Part shown: piece after piece, positions 16,727-26,535 of the stretch
Numbering within the stretch: position 1 is the stretch's first letter
Layout of the letters: the number at the start of each line of letters is the position of its first letter
From: Gammaproteobacteria bacterium
Lineage (GTDB): Bacteria > Pseudomonadota > Gammaproteobacteria > Burkholderiales > Rhodocyclaceae
Reading direction: 5' to 3'
Length of the DNA: 64,000 bases
NCBI GenBank assembly: GCA_018819515.1
Contig: JAHJPX010000007.1
Coordinates: 496,001 to 560,000 of the forward strand
Notes under the pieces: generated by a model
What the model was told of the DNA's origin: nothing
Seen by the model: the letters and a program-made list of their open reading frames with translations, nothing else
Databases searched by the model: none
Translations under genes and position numbers: made by a program

Positions 16727-17629
16727 ATGGATCAGCTTGAGAGCATGCGCTTGTTCGTTCGGGTTTCGGAACTGGGGAGTTTTGCCGCAGTCGCGCATCA
16801 ACTGGGCGTTGCCCGCTCGGTGGTTACCCGCAAGGTGGCCGGTCTGGAAGCAAAGCTTGGGGTCAAGCTCATCGCGCGCAGCACCCGTCGTCTCAATCTG
16901 ACTTCCGCCGGGGCGGCTTATCTGGAAAAGTGTCGAGAGATTCTCAATCTCCTCGAAATTGCCGAGACCGACATTGCCGAAGACCGTCAGGTACCGCGCG
17001 GCCCGATCCGCATCGGGTTGCCGCTGATCTTCGGTGTGCGTTACCTGGCGCCGCTACTGCTCGAGTTCTGCAGGCGTCATCCCGGGGTGGATCTGGACAT
17101 GGATTTCTCGGATCGGCGCATCAATCTGATCGAGGAAGGGGTCGATCTCTCGATCCGCGTCACCGATTATCTCGGGCAGCGCGAGATCGCGCGTCGCCTC
17201 GGGACGAGCCGCATGGTCGTCGTCGCATCGTCCGACTACCTCGCGCAACACGGCGAACCAAAGCATCCTGCCGATCTGTCGGCGCACGAATGCCTTGGCT
17301 ACACTTTCTCGGACAACGCCGCTTGGCAATTTCTGGTGGACCGCCAATTGCGCGCCTTTCCGGTTCGGGGCCGCATCCAGGCCAATAACGGCGACGTGCT
17401 CATGGAGGCGGCAGTTCAGGGTCAGGGCATCGCTCGCGAGCCGATTTTCATCGCCGGCCCGGTGCTGAAGTCCGGCAAGGTGCGCGAGATTCTCGCCGAA
17501 TTCCCGATCCCGGAATTGGGTGTGTATGCGGTGTTGCCCGGCAACCGCCACATCCCCCACCGCGTTCGCACGCTGGTGGATTTCCTTGCGGGGCGGTTGA
17601 GTCAGGACCTGCCGTGGAATGAACGCTAG
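16727..17629 (+). CDS. LysR-family transcriptional regulator
   Basis: 300 residues. The N-terminal winged helix-turn-helix is MRLFVRVSELGSFAAVAHQL followed by GVARSVVTRKVAGLEAKLG. The C-terminal part is a periplasmic-binding-like effector domain (PIRIGLPLIFGVRYLAPLLLEF). It resembles the CrgA/DmlR branch. I chose the ATG at 16727, preceded by AGAGAGG. An earlier in-frame opening lies in the promoter region. It probably regulates itself and the divergent dioxygenase operon. The stop overlaps that of the convergent GGDEF gene. Confidence 0.9.
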   Translation: MDQLESMRLFVRVSELGSFAAVAHQLGVARSVVTRKVAGLEAKLGVKLIARSTRRLNLTSAGAAYLEKCREILNLLEIAETDIAEDRQVPRGPIRIGLPLIFGVRYLAPLLLEFCRRHPGVDLDMDFSDRRINLIEEGVDLSIRVTDYLGQREIARRLGTSRMVVVASSDYLAQHGEPKHPADLSAHECLGYTFSDNAAWQFLVDRQLRAFPVRGRIQANNGDVLMEAAVQGQGIAREPIFIAGPVLKSGKVREILAEFPIPELGVYAVLPGNRHIPHRVRTLVDFLAGRLSQDLPWNER

Positions 17630-18654
17630 TCGTCTGCGACGGTGACGCAGTTGCGTCCGTTCTGCTTGGACTGATAGAGCGCCCGATCGGCGCGAGTCAG
17701 CAGCTCGTCCGCCGTCTCACCGGCATGAAGGCTGGCGACGCCGAACGACAAGGTGATACTTTCGATGCTCTCATGGCTGTCGAGACGTCGAATCCGGCAA
17801 TTTTCCGTCAGCGCCCGGATCTGCTCCGCCAGCGCTCGTGCTCCCTCAATGGGTGTGTTGGGCAGCAGGACCGTGAACTCCTCGCCGCCGTAGCGTGCTG
17901 CGGTGTCCCGGCCCTTGACGCTTTCCTTGAGAATCTGCGCTACTGCCCGAATGACCTTGTCGCCGAGCAGATGACCGTAGCGGTCATTGACGCTCTTGAA
18001 ATGATCGATGTCGGCGATCAGCAGGCACGGCGCCTGTGTGCCTGGCGTCAACGTGGAGAGGCAGGAGGTCAGCGCGATGTCGAACCCGCGCCGGTTAGAT
18101 AGACCGGTCAACCCGTCGGCCAGCGCTTCTTCGCGAGCCCGGTCCACTTCCTGCCGCAATTCCTCTATTTCCCGTTGGCTGTCGTCGAGCCGGGTCTTCA
18201 GCGTGGCCACCGAGCCCTGCATGTCCTGCGTGTGCTCGAGCAGCGTGGCGATGTGGGTTGCGGCGATTTGCGAAGCGTCCGGTGTGTCGGACAATCCCAC
18301 CGACAGGATCTGGAGCGCATTGCCGAACTCGCCGGCCTTTTCACCGGTCTGCGCCGCCGATCGCGAGACGTCGAACATCACCTTCTGCAGGTCCTGGCCA
18401 ACCCGCCTTACCGTCTCGTGGTCGATGTCGGCTACGTAGCGCCGAAACAGATCCACCGTCTGGTCGTCGTCAAGAACGCCGCCCCCCTGGATCAACTCGT
18501 TGATGCGCGTCTGCAGCGCCGGGTTGATGCCGGCGACGTACTCATACCAGATCGCGTAGGCAATCGGCGTCAGCGCCGCGGCCTGGCGCGACATCAAGGG
18601 CAACGCCAGTCGAAGATACTCGGCGCTCCGCTCGATATCGTCGTTGTATCTCAT
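17626..18654 (-). CDS. Diguanylate cyclase (GGDEF), soluble
   Basis: 342 residues. No membrane span is evident. The N-terminal about 140 residues are helical and unknown (MRYNDDIERSAEYLRLALPLMSRQ), followed by a coiled coil (about 140-170, TLKTRLDDSQREIEELRQEVDRA). The GGDEF domain has an intact RYGGEEF active site. The RxxD inhibitory site is not conserved (KGRD before TAARY), so product inhibition may be weak. It converts two GTP to cyclic di-GMP. The N-terminal domain is probably the sensor or partner-binding part. Confidence 0.9.
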   Translation of the reverse strand: MRYNDDIERSAEYLRLALPLMSRQAAALTPIAYAIWYEYVAGINPALQTRINELIQGGGVLDDDQTVDLFRRYVADIDHETVRRVGQDLQKVMFDVSRSAAQTGEKAGEFGNALQILSVGLSDTPDASQIAATHIATLLEHTQDMQGSVATLKTRLDDSQREIEELRQEVDRAREEALADGLTGLSNRRGFDIALTSCLSTLTPGTQAPCLLIADIDHFKSVNDRYGHLLGDKVIRAVAQILKESVKGRDTAARYGGEEFTVLLPNTPIEGARALAEQIRALTENCRIRRLDSHESIESITLSFGVASLHAGETADELLTRADRALYQSKQNGRNCVTVADD

Positions 18655-18835
18655 GGTCGATCGCTGTTCCAGGGATTCATGGCGCGTCGGTCTTTGGTTA
18701 GAAGGTGATATGCCGAATTCTATGTTGGCGCGCCTGATTGGTGCGAGTGTTCGGCGGGCGGAACTCAGGGCATTTTACCCTCCATTACTAGCGATGACGG
18801 ACGGGTTGGACGAAGCTGCGTTCGCCTTTGCGAGG
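18655..18835. other. Intergenic stretch without a recognised gene
   Basis: Lies between the start of the GGDEF gene and the end of the small secreted protein gene. I see no convincing ORF, hairpin terminator or repeat copy. Confidence 0.5.
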
Positions 18836-19138
18836 TCAGTCGGCCGGCCGCGCCGGTACCTTTTCCCAAGGCGCCGGACAGTCCCTTACGTATGGATAGT
18901 AGGCGTTCGCCGGACGGCAGAAGTACCAATAGGCGGGGGGCGCCACGGTCGTCTCGATGACGATGGGTGGCTCCTGCTCAACCACCACCGGTGCTGCGTA
19001 GTACGGCGGCGGCATGATCCACCACGGCCCCCAGTAAGGGCCGATGTGAACGCCGAAATGGATGCGGCCGCTTGCCGATGCGCCGGCGCTGCAGACGGCC
19101 AGCAGGATTACGATGAGGGATCGCTGCACTGTCTTCAT
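18836..19138 (-). CDS. Small secreted Pro/Tyr-rich protein
   Basis: 100 residues. The signal peptide is MKTVQRSLIVILLAVCSAGASA. The mature part is rich in Pro, Tyr and Trp (GPYWGPWWIMPPPYYAAPVV) and ends in a pattern YWYFCRPANAYYPYVRDCP with two Cys. Such tails occur in many short betaproteobacterial periplasmic proteins of unknown function. The second of two adjacent ATGs is best spaced from GGAGG. A longer upstream opening lacks this spacing. Confidence 0.75.
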   Translation of the reverse strand: MKTVQRSLIVILLAVCSAGASASGRIHFGVHIGPYWGPWWIMPPPYYAAPVVVEQEPPIVIETTVAPPAYWYFCRPANAYYPYVRDCPAPWEKVPARPAD

Positions 19139-19264
19139 CATCGCCTCCTTTTCTTCAGGAGTGGTTGGTAGCCCCGCCGGGACTCGCGCGAGAGACCGGA
19201 ACATTATGGGCCTGCTTCATTGATCGCGGCTCACCGGCCCCCGAAGTGGCCGCGGAAAGTTGTT

Positions 19265-19340
19265 GGTGGGCCCGCTGGGACTCGAACCCAGGACCAAAGG
19301 ATTATGAGTCCTCTGCTCTAACCAACTGAGCTACAGGCCC
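19265..19340 (-). tRNA. tRNA with CAU anticodon (Ile2 or elongator Met)
   Basis: Cloverleaf of 76 nt including encoded CCA. Acceptor GGGCCTG pairs with CGGGCCC (one T-G wobble). The D arm is GCTC/GAGC, the anticodon loop CTCATAA gives CAU, and the T arm is CTGGG TTCGAGT CCCAG. The CAU anticodon leaves open isoleucine-2 (with lysidine) or methionine. The acceptor and anticodon stems look more like Ile2 to me, with limited certainty. It lies just downstream of rpoD. Confidence 0.92.
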
Positions 19341-19445
19341 TCAGCCCATCCGGCTCTTTGTCGACTGCGCCTCGCCGTGCAAGTTGCACTGTCTTCGGCT
19401 TGTCTTCGCGGTCCGGATGGCCTGTGGTGATGGTACCGCAGCCGC

Positions 19446-19469
19446 GGCGTGTCGCCACGGCTGACTTTT
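19446..19469 (+). repeat. Dispersed 24-bp motif downstream of rpoD
   Basis: 22 of 24 matches. It lies 8 bp after the rpoD stop (minus strand), between rpoD and the tRNA gene. Confidence 0.8.
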
Positions 19470-19477
19470 CGCTGAAC

Positions 19478-21820
<2,343 letters not shown>

Positions 21821-21921
21821 GGCGTTGATTTTCCTCGGAAATGTATCCCGGGCGCCGCCCCGAGCTGGACCTGGCGCCAAGTTGGTGAGATAACCGCGCA
21901 GTATAGCAGAAACTGATGGAC

Positions 21922-23670
21922 TTACCCGGCCACCTGCCGGGTTTTGGCAGCCAGCAAGCGGACAAGTTCCGCCTTTTGGTCGGGGGTGAGGATGCCTCCC
22001 TGGAGGTCGGCCTTGGCATTCAGCTCGGCGATTCTCGCCGACAGATCGGCCTTCCGAAGTTGCTTCATTACATCCTCGAAAACCGCCTCGTCCTCGCCGG
22101 AATCGATCTCTTCCGTGGCCGCACTCGCGGCCAGACTGGCGATCAGCGGCTCGTGAAGGCTGCCGCGAAAGTGCTCGATGACCTGTCCCATGTTGCCGCC
22201 CGCCAATTCGCCATGTTCGATGGCGTCGGCAATGGCGTGCAGCGTGGCGCCTTCAGCCGATTCCGAGTCGATCTGGGCCAGTGGCAGGCGCCCCGCGCGC
22301 TCCGGACGGTGAAGTACGGCCTTCAGCAGGGTCTTGAGCTGCGAAATCTCGATCGTGCGGCGGCGTGGCGGTGGCGCGGCGCGCCCGCGGGCCAGCGGCT
22401 TCAGGCCGCATTGCGCCTCGACTTCCGCTTGCGTCAGTGCGGCGGCCTCCGCAATGGACTTGGTCAGTTGTACACGCAGCACCGTCGCCGACAGCCTTTG
22501 CAGATGCGGTTTGGCCTCATGCACCAGGCGCGCACGGCCTTCGGCGGTAGCGAGGTCGACACCGGCCTTCAGTTCGCGGAGGAGGAATTCCGTCAGCGTG
22601 GTCGGGTGGCGGAAGAGCGTCCGAAAGGTCTCGGCGCCTTCCGCGCGCACGAAGCTGTCCGGGTCGTGCTCGGGAGGCAAGAACAGGAAGCCCGCCGACT
22701 TGTCGTCGGCAAGCTGGTCGAGGCAGGCCTCCAGTGCCCGCCAGGCCGCCTTGCGACCGGCGGCGTCGCCATCGAAGCAGAACACCACCTTCGACGCCTG
22801 GCGCAGCAGTCTATGCACATGGTTCGTCGTCGTCGCGGTGCCCAGTGTCGCCACCGCGTTGCCGACACCGTGCTGCGCCAGCGCAACTACGTCCATGTAG
22901 CCTTCGACGACCACGACCGCATCCTCGTCGCGGATCGCCTGCCGGGCTTGCACCAGACCGTAGAGTTCGCGTCCCTTCTCGAACAGCGGCGTCTCGGGAG
23001 AGTTGAGGTACTTGGGCTCGCCTTGGCCGATGATGCGGCCGCCGAACGCGATCACGTTGCCGCGCTGGTCGAGGATGGGAAACATGATGCGGTCGCGGAA
23101 GCGGTCGTAGCGCCGCCCCTGCTCGTTGACGATCACCAGGCCGCATTCGACCAGTGCTGTGTCCTCGTAGTCCGGGAATACCTGCTGCAGACCCTGCCAG
23201 TCGTCGGGCGCATAGCCGAGTCCGAATCGGGCGGCGATCTCGCCCGTCAGGCCACGGCCTTTCAGGTAGTCGATGGCCTTCGGTGACGCCTTGAGCTGGT
23301 CCTTGTAAAAGCGGGCGGCGCGCAGCATCAATTCGGTTAACGGCGCCTTCTTTGCGCGGTCGTTCTGCACCCGCTCGGAAACGCGCGGCACCGGCATGCC
23401 CACCGACTGAGCCAGTTCCTCAACCGCCTCGATGAAGCCGAGGCCGGAGTACTGCATCAGGAAGCCGAGCGCGCTGCCGTGGGCGCCGCAGCCGAAGCAG
23501 TGATAGAACTGCTTCGAGGGACTGACGGTGAAAGAGGGCGTCTTTTCCGAGTGGAAGGGGCAGCAGGCCTGGTAGTTGGCGCCGCCCTTCTTGAGCGGAA
23601 CGTAGCGCTCGACCACGTCGACGATGTCGACGCGGGCAAGCAGCTCCTGGATGAATGACTCGGGAATCAC
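21922..23670 (-). CDS. dnaG: DNA primase DnaG
   Basis: 582 residues with a GTG start (MIPESFIQELLARVDIVDVV). The N-terminal CHC2 zinc finger is CPFHSEKTPSF...YHCFGCG. The TOPRIM domain contains VVVEGYMDVVAL and FCFDGDAAGRKAAWRALE. The C-terminal part is the helicase-binding domain. It makes RNA primers for Okazaki fragments. A CATAAT hexamer lies exactly 6 bp before the GTG, so a leaderless internal transcript of dnaG-rpoD is possible in addition to read-through from rpsU. Confidence 0.97.
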   Translation of the reverse strand: MIPESFIQELLARVDIVDVVERYVPLKKGGANYQACCPFHSEKTPSFTVSPSKQFYHCFGCGAHGSALGFLMQYSGLGFIEAVEELAQSVGMPVPRVSERVQNDRAKKAPLTELMLRAARFYKDQLKASPKAIDYLKGRGLTGEIAARFGLGYAPDDWQGLQQVFPDYEDTALVECGLVIVNEQGRRYDRFRDRIMFPILDQRGNVIAFGGRIIGQGEPKYLNSPETPLFEKGRELYGLVQARQAIRDEDAVVVVEGYMDVVALAQHGVGNAVATLGTATTTNHVHRLLRQASKVVFCFDGDAAGRKAAWRALEACLDQLADDKSAGFLFLPPEHDPDSFVRAEGAETFRTLFRHPTTLTEFLLRELKAGVDLATAEGRARLVHEAKPHLQRLSATVLRVQLTKSIAEAAALTQAEVEAQCGLKPLARGRAAPPPRRRTIEISQLKTLLKAVLHRPERAGRLPLAQIDSESAEGATLHAIADAIEHGELAGGNMGQVIEHFRGSLHEPLIASLAASAATEEIDSGEDEAVFEDVMKQLRKADLSARIAELNAKADLQGGILTPDQKAELVRLLAAKTRQVAG

Positions 23671-23676
23671 GGCGCG

Positions 23677-23682
23677 ATTATG
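23677..23682 (-). promoter_or_regulatory. -10-like hexamer before dnaG
   Basis: CATAAT on the minus strand is followed by six bases and the dnaG GTG. It sits in a GGCGC/GCGCC inverted repeat in the 18-bp gap after yqeY. Confidence 0.4.
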
Positions 23683-23688
23683 CGCCGC

Positions 23689-24138
23689 TCAGTTCGAGCT
23701 GAGCTTGGCCTTCACGAGCTTCGACACTTCACCCATGTCGGCGCGGCCGGCAAGCTTCGGCTTGACGATGGCCATCACCTTCCCCATGTCGGCGGGCGTC
23801 CTGGCGCCCGACTCGGCGACCGCCGTGGCGACGATCGCCGCGACTTCTTCGGCCGGCAGGCCGGCGGGCATGTAGGCGGAGAGCACTTCGACCTCGAACT
23901 TTTCGGCGTCGGCCAGATCCTGGCGCTTGGCGGCCTCGTACTGGGTGATCGAATCCTTACGCTGCTTGAGCATCTTTTCGATCACCGCGACGACGCCGGC
24001 GTCGTCGAGTTCGATACGCTCATCGACTTCCTTCTGCTTCATCGCGGCCATGAGCAAACGGATGGCGCCGAGACGGGCGGTCTCCTTCGCCTTCATGGCG
24101 GTTTTCATGTCTTCGGAGATACGGGATTTCAGGCTCAT
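23689..24138 (-). CDS. yqeY: GatB/YqeY domain protein
   Basis: 149 residues starting MSLKSRISEDMKTAMKAKET. The YqeY/GatB tail pattern is complete (ARLGAIRLLMAAMKQKEVDERIELDD, KQRKDSITQYEAAKRQDLA, DMGKVMAIVKPKLAGRADMGEVSKLVK). It is related to the tRNA-binding tail of the GatB amidotransferase subunit, but its own role is uncertain. The start at 24138 has GAGG upstream at normal spacing. Its place between rpsU and dnaG is conserved in many bacteria. Confidence 0.93.
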   Translation of the reverse strand: MSLKSRISEDMKTAMKAKETARLGAIRLLMAAMKQKEVDERIELDDAGVVAVIEKMLKQRKDSITQYEAAKRQDLADAEKFEVEVLSAYMPAGLPAEEVAAIVATAVAESGARTPADMGKVMAIVKPKLAGRADMGEVSKLVKAKLSSN

Positions 24139-24157
24139 GGTGACATCCTCCACAAAC

Positions 24158-24185
24158 GCAAAAACCGCCCCGAAGGCGGTTCCTG
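24158..24185 (-). terminator. Rho-independent-type terminator after rpsU
   Basis: On the minus strand GAACCGCC, a TTCG loop and GGGCGGTTTTTG form a strong hairpin followed by a T run, between rpsU and yqeY. It probably attenuates read-through so that rpsU is made in excess over dnaG and rpoD, as known for the E. coli operon. Confidence 0.8.
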
Positions 24186-24211
24186 CTGGTGTACGGGGTT
24201 CGACGCTTGGC

Positions 24212-24424
24212 TTAGTAGAGCTTCGGCGGCAGCATTTGGCTGCGGATGCGCTTGTGATGGCGCTTCACGGCGGCAGCCAGCTTGCGCTTGCGCTCGGTGG
24301 TGGGCTTCTCGTAGAACTCGCGGGCGCGCAGTTCGGTGAGCGTGCCAGCCTTTTCGATGGTGCGCTTGAAACGGCGGATGGCGACTTCGAAGGGCTCGTT
24401 TTCCTTGAGGCGGATACCGGGCAT
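24212..24424 (-). CDS. rpsU: 30S ribosomal protein S21
   Basis: 70 residues, starting MPGIRLKENEPFEVAIRRFK and ending in the basic RKLAAAVKRHHKRIRSQ tail. It helps 16S rRNA pair with mRNA at initiation. First gene of the macromolecular-synthesis operon, with its own promoter at 24462-24489 and a terminator after it. Divergent from tsaD, a widely conserved arrangement. Confidence 0.97.
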   Translation of the reverse strand: MPGIRLKENEPFEVAIRRFKRTIEKAGTLTELRAREFYEKPTTERKRKLAAAVKRHHKRIRSQMLPPKLY

Positions 24425-24461
24425 GCGATTGACCTTGGTTTATGGGCTTGAAGAGGCGCGA

Positions 24462-24489
24462 ATTCTAGCCATTTTTCGGCGGATGTCAA
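24462..24489 (-). promoter_or_regulatory. Sigma-70 promoter of rpsU operon
   Basis: On the minus strand TTGACA (24484-24489), a 16-bp spacer and TAGAAT (24462-24467). It is the best full -35/-10 match I see in the window and leaves a leader of about 30 nt before rpsU. Confidence 0.75.
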
Positions 24490-24507
24490 AGGTAAAATCG
24501 CTCCCCT

Positions 24508-25530
24508 ATGCTTGTTCTCGGCATCGAATCCTCCTGCGACGAAACCGGTGTCGCGCTCTACGACACGACGCGCGGTCTGATCGGCGACGCCGTGCACACT
24601 CAGGTGGCGATGCACGAGGCCTACGGCGGCGTGGTGCCGGAACTGGCTTCGCGCGACCATATCCGCCGCCTCATTCCGTTGCTCGAACGCGTGCTGGCCG
24701 AGGCGAAGGTCGCCACGTCCGACATCGACGGCATCGCCTACACGGCCGGCCCCGGACTGGCCGGCGCGTTGCTGGTCGGCGCCAGTTTCGCTGAATCGCT
24801 GGGAATGGCGCTCGGCGTGCCGGTTCTGCCCGTGCATCACCTCGAAGGCCACCTGTTGTCGCCGCTACTGTCCGCCAATCCGCCGACCTTTCCATTCGTC
24901 GCCCTGCTCGTTTCGGGAGGCCACACGCAGCTGATGCGTGTCGCGGGAGTGGGCGCTTACGAGTTGCTCGGCGAATCGGTGGACGATGCGGCCGGCGAGG
25001 CCTTCGACAAAACCGCCAAGCTGCTGGGCCTCGGCTATCCGGGCGGACCGCAACTGGCGGAACTCGCCGCGCGGGGTGGCCCGAGCGCGCTGAAGTTGCC
25101 GCGGCCGATGCTGAAAAGCGGCGATTTCCAGTTCAGCTTCTCCGGCCTCAAGACCGCGGTGCTGATGCAGGTGCATGGTCGGGCGCTGACGGAGCGGCAG
25201 CGCGCCGATCTCGCCTGGGAGTTTCAGGAAGCGGTGACCGAGGTGCTTACGGAAAAGTCAGCCGTGGCGGTACGCCACTGTGGCCTCGATACGCTGGTTG
25301 TGGCCGGCGGCGTCGGTGCCAACCGGCGCCTGCGGCAGCGGCTGGACGAGCGGGCCGCGATGGAAGGCATACGCGTGCACTATCCGGAACTGGCGCTTTG
25401 CACCGACAACGGCGCGATGATCGCCTACTGCGGCGCGCAGCGTCTGCTGGCAGGGCAACACGGCGGCAAGGATGGTGCGTTCAACGTGCGGCCGCGCTGG
25501 CCGCTGAACGAGTCAATTCTGCCTTTTTGA
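24508..25530 (+). CDS. tsaD: tRNA N6-threonylcarbamoyladenosine transferase TsaD
   Basis: 340 residues; catalytic subunit for t6A37 formation. Metal-binding HHLEGH and family blocks GIESSCDETGVALYD, LVSGGHTQL, VDDAAGEAFDKTAKLLGLGYPGG and LCTDNGAMIAY are present. An exact copy of the dispersed motif encodes EKSAVAVR just before the conserved VVAGGVGANRRLR. By comparison with the E. coli protein as I remember it, there is no change in length there. TAAAAT lies 9 bases before the ATG. The 3' end overlaps convergent plsY by 18 bp. Confidence 0.96.
   Translation: MLVLGIESSCDETGVALYDTTRGLIGDAVHTQVAMHEAYGGVVPELASRDHIRRLIPLLERVLAEAKVATSDIDGIAYTAGPGLAGALLVGASFAESLGMALGVPVLPVHHLEGHLLSPLLSANPPTFPFVALLVSGGHTQLMRVAGVGAYELLGESVDDAAGEAFDKTAKLLGLGYPGGPQLAELAARGGPSALKLPRPMLKSGDFQFSFSGLKTAVLMQVHGRALTERQRADLAWEFQEAVTEVLTEKSAVAVRHCGLDTLVVAGGVGANRRLRQRLDERAAMEGIRVHYPELALCTDNGAMIAYCGAQRLLAGQHGGKDGAFNVRPRWPLNESILPF
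25253..25276 (-). repeat. Dispersed 24-bp motif, exact copy in tsaD
   Basis: 24 of 24 matches, antisense to tsaD. Read as KSAVAVR in a helix of the conserved core without an apparent insertion. Confidence 0.9.
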
Positions 25531-26121
25531 GCCGATCCGGCTTTCGGTACCGTTGAGCAGGCGTCTGATGTTGGCGCGGTGGCGCCAGACGAGCAGGATC
25601 GACATCAGGACGGCGGCGATAGTCAGTTCGTCCCGCCCGGTCAGCATGGCGATGACCATCGGTGCCTCGATGGCGGTGAAGATCGAGGCCGCCGACGAGT
25701 AGCGCGTGACCAGCGCCACTACCAGCCACGTCGCCAGCGCCGCCAGTGCAAGCACAGGATGAAAGCCGGTCAGCACGCCGAAGGCCGTGGCTACACCCTT
25801 GCCGCCGTGGAACTTGAGGAACACCGGGAACAGGTGGCCGAGGAAGGCGGCGACACCGGCTGCAGCGATCGTCGGGTATTCGCCCGAAAAACGGTACGCC
25901 AGCCACACGGCCAGCCAGCCTTTCAGCGCGTCGCCAAGCAGCGTCAGCATCGCCGCCGACTTGTTGCCGGTGCGCAGCACATTGGTCGCGCCGGGATTGC
26001 CCGAGCCGTGGCTGCGCGGGTCGTCGAGGCCGAAGAGCTTCGAGGCGATCACGGCGAACGGGATCGAGCCGAGTAGATAGGCGAGCAGGGTCAGGAATAC
26101 GGTTTGCGCAGGATCGGTCAC
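25513..26121 (-). CDS. plsY: Acyl-phosphate:glycerol-3-phosphate acyltransferase PlsY
   Basis: A 202-residue membrane protein with about five to six spans. The family motifs are YLLGSIPFAVIASK, GSGNPGATNVLR (phosphate loop) and FHGGKGVATAFGVL. It makes lysophosphatidic acid from acyl-phosphate. The start is a GTG at 26121. A near-symmetrical segment with outward-facing -10-like boxes (CTACAATGGC and its mirror, about 26143-26163) separates it from folB and may promote both genes. Confidence 0.94.
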   Translation of the reverse strand: MTDPAQTVFLTLLAYLLGSIPFAVIASKLFGLDDPRSHGSGNPGATNVLRTGNKSAAMLTLLGDALKGWLAVWLAYRFSGEYPTIAAAGVAAFLGHLFPVFLKFHGGKGVATAFGVLTGFHPVLALAALATWLVVALVTRYSSAASIFTAIEAPMVIAMLTGRDELTIAAVLMSILLVWRHRANIRRLLNGTESRIGSKRQN

Positions 26122-26175
26122 GAGAGACAGGGGCAGGTTGGCCTACAATGGCCGCCATTCTAGACGAGGCTGCGG

Positions 26176-26526
26176 ATGGACTTTATCTTCATCGAGGAAA
26201 TGCGCGTCGACGCCCATGTCGGCATCTACGCCCGCGAAAAGGTGGCGCCGCAGACGCTGGAGATCAGCCTCACCTTCGGCGTGCCGGATGAAGCGGCGCA
26301 AGACGACGATATCGCCAAGACGATCGATTACGCTGAAGTGATCGCCCGCATCCGTGCCGAACTGTCCGCTCGCCACTTCAACCTGCTGGAGACGCTGGGC
26401 GAATACGTGATCGGCCTGATGCTCGACGAGTTTCGCGCCCCATGGGTGAAGATATCCATCGCCAAGATGGGCGTCGCCCGCGGCGTTCGCCGTGTCGGCG
26501 TGCAGATAGAACGCAGCCGCGCCTGA
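26176..26526 (+). CDS. folB: Dihydroneopterin aldolase
   Basis: 116 residues, full family length. MDFIFIEEMRVDAHVGIYAREK carries the first conserved strand, and TIDYAEVIARI and FNLLETLGEYV hold the pterin-binding Tyr and Glu. It splits dihydroneopterin in folate synthesis. GAGG precedes the ATG. Divergent from plsY, as in many betaproteobacteria. Confidence 0.94.
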   Translation: MDFIFIEEMRVDAHVGIYAREKVAPQTLEISLTFGVPDEAAQDDDIAKTIDYAEVIARIRAELSARHFNLLETLGEYVIGLMLDEFRAPWVKISIAKMGVARGVRRVGVQIERSRA

Positions 26527-26535
26527 GGTTTCCGC

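Noticed and set aside
18644..19171. A plus-strand gene over the small secreted protein
   Set aside because: No ribosome-binding site, and Arg/Gly-rich composition. The minus-strand frame has a signal peptide and GGAGG.
19265..19340. An integration site for a mobile element at the tRNA gene
   Set aside because: No integrase, direct repeat of the tRNA end or foreign cargo lies next to it. xerD at 30164 is the housekeeping recombinase.
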